Origin: Proteles cristata cristata
Lineage: Eukaryota > Chordata > Mammalia > Carnivora > Hyaenidae
Reading direction: 5' to 3'
NCBI GenBank assembly: GCA_017311185.1
Contig: JAESUZ010002871.1
Span: 1,054,001 to 1,118,000, forward strand
DNA: 64,000 nt
The notes below the pieces were generated by a model that had not been told where the DNA came from, did not search any database, and was given only the letters and a program-made list of their open reading frames with translations. Within the stretch, counting starts at the first letter, position 1; each line of letters begins with the position of its first letter. Positions 58,560 to 64,000 of the stretch are shown here, piece after piece. The position numbers were made by a program, and so were the translations under genes.

Positions 58560-59840
58560 TCATCATCTGGCTAAAATTTCTCTGGCCAAGATCTTCAATG
58601 ATATCCTAGGTATTAAATATAATAGTCATTTTTTAGTGTTCATCTTATATCCATGAATCATAACTTGGTTAGCTACTACCTTTTGCTTGAAATGGTCTTC
58701 TGCTTTCCTTTCCATGACACCATTCCCTTCAAGTTCTCCTCAATCTCTCTCGTGGTTTGATATTCATCTGCTCATCCCTTAAATGCTGGTGTTCTTTGGT
58801 CCTCCATCCATCTTTATACAACTTGTGCCTTATTCTACAAGCTAGTTCTGAAAAATTTTTCCATGATCAGGAATTTAGACAGCATTGCTGACAACTTTCA
58901 AAAATATGTATCTCTCACCCAAACTCCAGATATATGTGCCCAATTACCTATCAAGCATCCACCCCCGAAGGTCCCTCCTTCGGTAGGTACCTCCAATTGA
59001 GTATTTCAGTATTTCATTACATCCACCCTTTCCAAAAGTGCTCCATCGGCTCTTCTGCAGACTTTGTCTATAATGATCCCACATCTTCCCATGCATCCCA
59101 AACCAGAAATAGTTTGGTCTGCCTAGAATCTTTTATCTTCTTCCTACAGGTTTGGTCAGCCGTCGCCTTGACTACCAGAACAATGGCCTTAGCAGCCTCC
59201 CTGGTTTTAATCTTATTCCTTCTTTAGTCCAACACCCACATTGCTGCTGGAGTGAGCTTTCTTAAAACCAAAAAATTCCAATCATCTCTCTCTCTCTAGC
59301 ATGATGCGCTTCAATAATACTTTACCTTTTCATGGAGTTCCTCATATTTTAATGTACATGAGAGTCAATTGGGGGGTCTCAATATAATACAGATCCTGAT
59401 TTAGGGGCTCTGGGATTGGCACTGAGAGTCTGTATTTCTAACACGTCCCCCGACGATGCTGATGTTGTGGTCCAACAACCACGTTTTCAGTAGCAAGGGG
59501 CTACAGATTATAACCCAAAATCCTTTTTAAAAGCTCCCAAACGTTTTATGGTGGTCCTCTTACTTATCATTGCAGCCTCTTCTCCAATGCTTTCTTGCTT
59601 TGCTCTTAATGCTCAGCATCACCAAATGCCTTGTGGATGTCCAAACCTGTAGTGATCATCTGCTCTTCTATGATACTCTTTCAGTTCCACCTGCCTGGCA
59701 TGCACACCTGCAGAAGTCTAATGGTTTACTCCTACTCAGTTCAATGATATCGTGGCAATTCTGCTTCCCCCACCACACCATAACCTCCTTGAGAGAAAGT
59801 CTGGTTCATCTCCAAGGTCCTAACTTAGTGATAGGGAAAA
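58560..59840 (+). mobile_element. Ancient LINE-2 ORF2 region, split by a DNA transposon
   Basis: The order of wording fits L2 reverse transcriptase and downstream DNA: 'ggccaagatcttcaatgata', 'ccatgacaccattcccttca', 'aaatgctggtgttctttggt', 'tggccttagcagcctccctg', 'cacattgctgctggagtgag', then after the insert 'ttccacctgcctggcatgca' and 'cataacctccttgagagaaa'. Stops and indels are frequent, so it is a dead relic. A 97-codon frame (58934-59227) within it is a remnant or chance. Confidence 0.65.
59335..59505. mobile_element. MER5A/MER20-like hAT relic nested in L2
   Basis: 'gtacatgagagtcaattggg', then 'acagatcctgatttaggggc', then 'gagagtctgtatttctaaca', then 'gatgctgatgttgtggtcca', then 'cagtagcaagg' is the wording of short non-autonomous hAT-Charlie elements. 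It separates two halves of the L2 relic. Confidence 0.6.
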
Positions 59841-59879
59841 TCCACTATAAGAATGGTCAACAGGACTAATAAGAAAACA

Positions 59880-60122
59880 CCTGTCCCTGATCAAAGACTC
59901 CTCCTTCTGGGTTCTTCTTCCCATCCTGCTTGTCATGCACATTAATGAGGAATGCGGAAGTAACTAGCTATAAATTGTTCCCTCTGCTATGCTCTGGGCT
60001 CAGACCTCTGGAGAATGATCTTCTCTGAGTCCAGTGGTATAAAATAAACCTCTGGCCTTCCAAGATCTCCGAGCACCGCTTGGGTTTTCCACAGGGCGAT
60101 CCAGACCAGATTCTGTAACACT
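59880..60122 (+). mobile_element. Probable solo ERV LTR fragment
   Basis: A TATA-like 'gctataaattg' (about 59968), AATAAA at 60043-60048, then 'cctctggccttccaagatct', 'ccgagcaccgcttgggtttt' and the terminus 'attctgtaaca' resemble the U3-R-U5 order and TAACA end of a gammaretrovirus-like LTR. No internal viral genes flank it. The left border is uncertain. Confidence 0.5.
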
Positions 60123-60124
60123 AG

Positions 60125-62599
60125 TAGAGTACCCTGGCCCAGAGGAGCTAGTCTCCAAAATTGGATGAACTGGTACTGATCTGTCTACAGCGTAAGCCCC
60201 ATTGATCCTTAAACACATTCTAGTGAAGTGCATGTTGGCTGATAATGATAAAACAAAAACTCCAATGAAATAAATATAGATAATTTTTCCTTTTTGATAT
60301 TAAAACAAATACCAAATTGGGAGATGAGGAAAAGATATACAATGTAAGCACATATTACATATAGAGTTGGATCTTATATTTAATCAACTGGAATTTAGGC
60401 AAATTTATCACGAATAGAAATGTTTTCATGTTTTTCAAATTGCTTTACCAAACTTTCATTTAAATGTGTCCCCTGAGTACATTACTAAATGTGCTAAATG
60501 TGTCCCCAATTACACAATGTGTCACCAATCACAATTAGCTAATAATGAAGAATTAGCTAATGAGTCATTTGAAGGTCCTGCTTATTAATTTTTATAGCCT
60601 CATTGCCTGGAATCTAATCATCTGCTGTTATCAATACCCTGGGAAAGTGAAAAAATTAAATAAGATAAATATTTACTTATTAAAGGTAAGATTCCTAAAC
60701 TTTATAATTTTCTCTTCTTGTTTTTCATAGACAGAACCCATGGGTGCTCCCAACATTTTGTTCATTCTTCATAAATGTTGCATGTTTTAATTACATTTTT
60801 GAAGATTCCTACTTGACTCAATTTTAATATCTGAACTTGACTTTAAGAGATACTTCAACTTTATAACTAGCAAATAAATTTCTATAGTCTGTTAATAATT
60901 TCTTTTCTGCATTGTAGGTGACTGAATGTTAAATAAACTTTCTCTTTCAAATTCAAGCTGAAAATAGGATGTGCCATTTGTTTATACTATGTAAACATGA
61001 AAAATTGTTAACTTTAAACTTTCATTAAAAAAATCCTATTCCCTTCACTTCCCACTTCCAAAGTGATATTTTTAAACTCCAAAAGTTTGTCAGTTTTTCT
61101 GTTGTAAAAATATTACTAAGTTTCTATGGTTTTAAAGCTTTCTTTGCATTGATGAAGCAGCTTTTAGTCCTTTATTACCTTATTTTGTTTCAACAAAGAT
61201 TTATACTTTGTTGAACAACAAAGATTTAGCTTCTACTGTGTTATAAGGGCTGTGCTGGAGCGGTGGACACAAAAGTAAGTATGGTCCCTGGACTTCGATC
61301 TTATAGTAGAAGAAACAGAGTAGTAGGTAACCAGAATAGGTAGGTGCCTGGTGGTACTTTATTCGTTTTAATTTGCATCTCCTACGTGTGTAGTGGCAAC
61401 AAAAGGTCAAAATGTAGTATCTGCTATATAGAGATATAAGCTCCGTGCTTTGGATCCATAGAAAATAGTGAAATAGCGGGGTTGCTCTAAGGATAATGGC
61501 ATGTGCTCTAAGAAATGCAAACCACTCATGTCCATTTTCAAGACTGGTAATAATGCATATGCCTGAAGTCCCTAGCTAACAATTTCCTTGGTTGGTCTTT
61601 TGGGACAGGAATCCAGGAATGGATCAATCAACAGATAGCAACTGAGCCTCCACTGTGTGCAAGGCTCTATGGAAAGTCCTATCCTGCTTGCTGGGTGGTT
61701 GTGAAAATAAGACATATACAGACTCAAGCATATCCACTTCTTCAGTATTTTCACCAGTGTCAGTAGCAGCTAGGAAATAAAATTCCCAACAGTGATACCC
61801 TTCCAACAATAATGCAGATAGACTGGCTGCAACATGATTTCAAGCAGTGGATGGGCTGATGGAGACTAAGATTGCGCCAGATAGTGGCTGAATGATAAGT
61901 CACGCCACCTCCTCACCCTCCCATCTACCATCTTCCTTGTTCTGGTTACTGAATTTATTTTTCCTGAGGAAATGAAATGCGTTGGCATCTCTTTTTATCA
62001 ATTGGTAGCCATTGTTTTCTTCAAGACCATGTATTAGATGCCTAACTTATATTGGTCTGAATGTTTTACAGTAGAATCTTTTCAAATGCTCAGCAATCAG
62101 CCCTTAAAGACTTAGAATCTAAAGGGAGAGAGGGAGATAGAGCAAATGGTAAGGTGGGGGGTCGGTGAGCCATGTAGAAATATACATCAGAATAAATTTG
62201 CTTTGCATTTGTTCTAAATTACCATAAAAATCTACACAAGAAATTTTTATGTTTTTATATGTGTATATATATGTATGTATATAATATATGAATATATTCC
62301 TATACATTGTTTTCATTAACATAGAAACATATAGAGTGTAAAACGAAAGTCTCCCAAACCCTTGAATTCCAAATTTTCTTTATAAGGGCACTCTAGCATG
62401 CTCACTAAATACTAAATATTAAAATGTTCAACAAGTGTTTTTTGAGTACATGCTTTGCAGATAATATGTGTTGGAAAAATTTTTGCTCTTAGTGTAATGC
62501 ATCCACCATTACAAAATCCATATAGCCTAAACTAAGATTTATATGTATATATATAAATAAACAGTACCCTAAATTATCACCTATGCTTCACTTATTCCA
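60125..62599. other. No gene seen; AT-rich unique sequence
   Basis: No exon or young transposon. Small direct repeats lie at 60455-60565. An inverted repeat with AACAAAG motifs lies at 61192-61223. A TA/TG-rich stretch lies at about 62255-62298. A small palindrome-rich stretch with 'atgtatatatataaataa' lies near 62540. Confidence 0.45.
61192..61223. promoter_or_regulatory. Cluster of three SOX/TCF-like AACAAAG sites
   Basis: AACAAAG at 61192-61198, CTTTGTT at 61206-61212 and AACAAAG at 61217-61223. The last two form a perfect inverted repeat, CTTTGTTGAACAACAAAG. Motif match only. Confidence 0.3.
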
Positions 62600-63087
62600 C
62601 CCTCTGGCCTCCTCCTGGCAACCACTGACCTGTCTATGATCTTTGTTGTTTTGTTTTATGGAGAATATCATAAAATTAGAACCATACAATAAGTAACCTT
62701 TTCAGATTAGCTTGTTTTTACTTAGCAATACACATTGAAGATTCATCAGGGTTTTTGCATGGCTTCATAGCTCCTTTTTGTTTTAAGTACTAAATATTTC
62801 CCCATTCACCTATTGAAGGACAGTTTTTGATGGTTATGAGTAAAGCTGCTATAAAATTCAACCTAAGGTTTTAGGATGGACCTAAGTTTTCAGACTGCTT
62901 GGGTAAGTACCTAGGAGCATGACTGCTGGATCTCACAGTAAGACTGTTTAGTTTTGTGAGAAACTAACAAACAGTCTTTCAAAACTGCTGTAGTATTTTG
63001 CATTCCCATTTGCCATCAGAGTTTCTGGTGCCTTGCTTCTCCCTCAGCAACTGGTTTTCTTATGGTTTTAGATTCTAGTCATTTTTA
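62600..63087 (-). mobile_element. Old L1M-type ORF2 region, antisense (left part)
   Basis: 'gaatatcataaaattagaac', 'ccccattcacctattgaagg', 'gagtaaagctgctataaaat', 'gtaagtacctaggagcatga' and 'attttgcattcccatttgcc' follow the antisense ORF2 end of old L1 elements, up to 'ggttttagattctag', where later insertions split it. Confidence 0.75.
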
Positions 63088-63306
63088 AAATGTTTTTTTT
63101 TTTTATTTGTTTCTCGGGGAGAGAGAGAGAGACAGCATGAGCAGGGGAGGGTCAGAGAGAGAGGGAGTGACAGACTCTGAAACAGGCTCCAGGCTCTGAG
63201 CTGGCAGGCAGCACAGAGCCTGACGCGGGGCTCGAACCCACGAACTGCGAGATCATGACCTAAGCGAAAGTCGGACACTTAGCCGACTAAGCCACCCAGG
63301 CGCCCC
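63088..63306 (-). mobile_element. Young CAN-SINE, 'gactgccagctc'-type, nested in L1
   Basis: Reverse copy with 'gctgagctggcaggcagcac'-type body, CpG-rich 'gacgcggggctcgaacccac' and head end 'ccacccaggcgcccc'. Perfect 18-bp duplication agattctagtcattttta at 63070-63087 and 63307-63324. Confidence 0.95.
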
Positions 63307-63499
63307 AGATTCTAGTCATTTTTAGAGGACTCTCTCCATCTTCTTAGTTCTTTGGTTTTATCTTTTTGGTTTCTTTGGTTTTGTTCCTATGCCTTTTTTG
63401 TGTCTTTTGCTTATTCATATTTCACTGTTTCTCTCTCTTCCCTTTTATTTTTTTCTCATTTTCTCCCTGTATCCTACCGTGTTTCTTTTTCTCTCAGCT

Positions 63500-63785
63500 G
63501 GTTGAAGACTTTTTAAAATACAGTTGATGTTATTATACAGCGACAACAGGGTATACAGTGTTATATTAGTTTCAGGTGTACAACAAAACGATTCTACAAG
63601 TTTACACATTGTATTGCCCTACCACAAGTATAACTACCATCTCTCACCATAGCACCCTATTTAAATACCATTGATTATATTCTGTATGCTGTGCCTTTTA
63701 TTCCAGTGACTTATTCATTCCATAACTTGAAGCTGATATTTCTTACTCCCTTTCATTCATTTTGCCCATCGCCCTCGACCTCCTT
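63500..63785 (-). mobile_element. Second L1 3' UTR fragment, antisense, nested
   Basis: 'gatgttattatacagcgaca', then 'gtgttatattagtttcaggt', then 'gtacaacaaaacgattcta', then 'taccatctctcaccatagca' is the antisense 3' UTR of an L1M family. It separates the two halves of the older L1 at this edge. Confidence 0.65.
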
Positions 63786-64000
63786 TATAGCCATTCTAAT
63801 AGGTGTGTGGTGATAAATCATTCATTTTAATTTTTATTTCCCTAATGACAAACAATGTTGAAAATCTTTTCATACGCTTACTTGCCATCTGTAGATCTTT
63901 TCTGGTGAGGCATTTATTCAGAGATTTTGCCAACTGTTTGTTTTCTTACTGTTGAGTTTTAAGTGCTCTTTGCATATTTTACATGTAAGAACGTTTTTTA
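63786..64000 (-). mobile_element. Old L1M-type ORF2 region, antisense (right part, runs off the window)
   Basis: 'agccattctaataggtgtgt', then 'atttccctaatgacaaacaa', then 'catacgcttacttgccatct', then 'tactgttgagttttaagtgc' continues the L1 ORF2 order interrupted at 63085. Incomplete at the window end. Confidence 0.75.

Noticed and set aside
1..64000. CRISPR arrays, operons, phage or other prokaryotic systems
   Set aside because: SINE, LINE and LTR content shows mammalian nuclear DNA. No spaced direct-repeat array or dense coding is present.

Overview
The window looks like non-coding nuclear DNA of a carnivore, most likely a felid. The main reason is the very large number of tRNA-Lys-derived CAN-SINEs. 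Several belong to a young subfamily whose body has a short 'gactgccagctcagagcc' block followed by a CT-rich, then (TC)n, then AATAAA-rich tail. This form is characteristic of cat-family SINEs, whereas canid SINEs have a shorter body. I find no host protein-coding exon. Apart from the two LINE-1 frames, the open frames are short, lack recognisable domains, and many fall inside SINEs or other repeats. The sequence cannot tell me whether this is intergenic DNA or a large intron.

Layout. 1-10.7 kb is SINE-rich, with 10 CAN-SINEs (three within 7.4-8.4 kb), MIR relics and an unusual 36-nt tRNA-Lys 5' half flanked by a target duplication (about 9.46 kb). 10.7-17.1 kb is poor in young elements. It holds a GC-rich patch with AP-1 and CCAAT matches (about 11.4-11.7 kb) and a good CTCF-like core (12.0 kb), so it is my best candidate for host regulatory DNA. 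17.1-24.5 kb carries old LTR, MIR and L2 relics with one nested SINE. 24.5-29 kb has four SINEs and an old antisense L1. 29-34.08 kb is mostly unique sequence with MIR relics near its end.

34.1-40.5 kb is a full-length, recent LINE-1 in + orientation. It has a 5' UTR with a long polypyrimidine tract, ORF1, ORF2 (endonuclease, reverse transcriptase and Cys-rich domains), a G-rich 3' UTR, a poly(A) tail and a perfect 17-bp target-site duplication. Each ORF appears to be broken by only one small indel. A second, 5'-truncated copy of the same L1 family (0.6 kb) lies at 55.4-56.0 kb, also with a perfect 17-bp duplication.

40.5-64 kb is a mosaic of CAN-SINEs, MLT1-like LTRs, L2, MIR and MER5A-like DNA-transposon relics, a probable solo ERV LTR fragment (about 59.9-60.1 kb), and nested antisense old L1 at the right edge. 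The L1 supplies the machinery (ORF2 endonuclease and reverse transcriptase) that mobilises SINEs and other RNAs. The A-rich tails, target duplications and TT|AAAA-type insertion sites throughout the window are its footprint.

All family names come from recognising consensus-like sequence by eye. Boundaries of old repeats are approximate. No alignment or database search was run.
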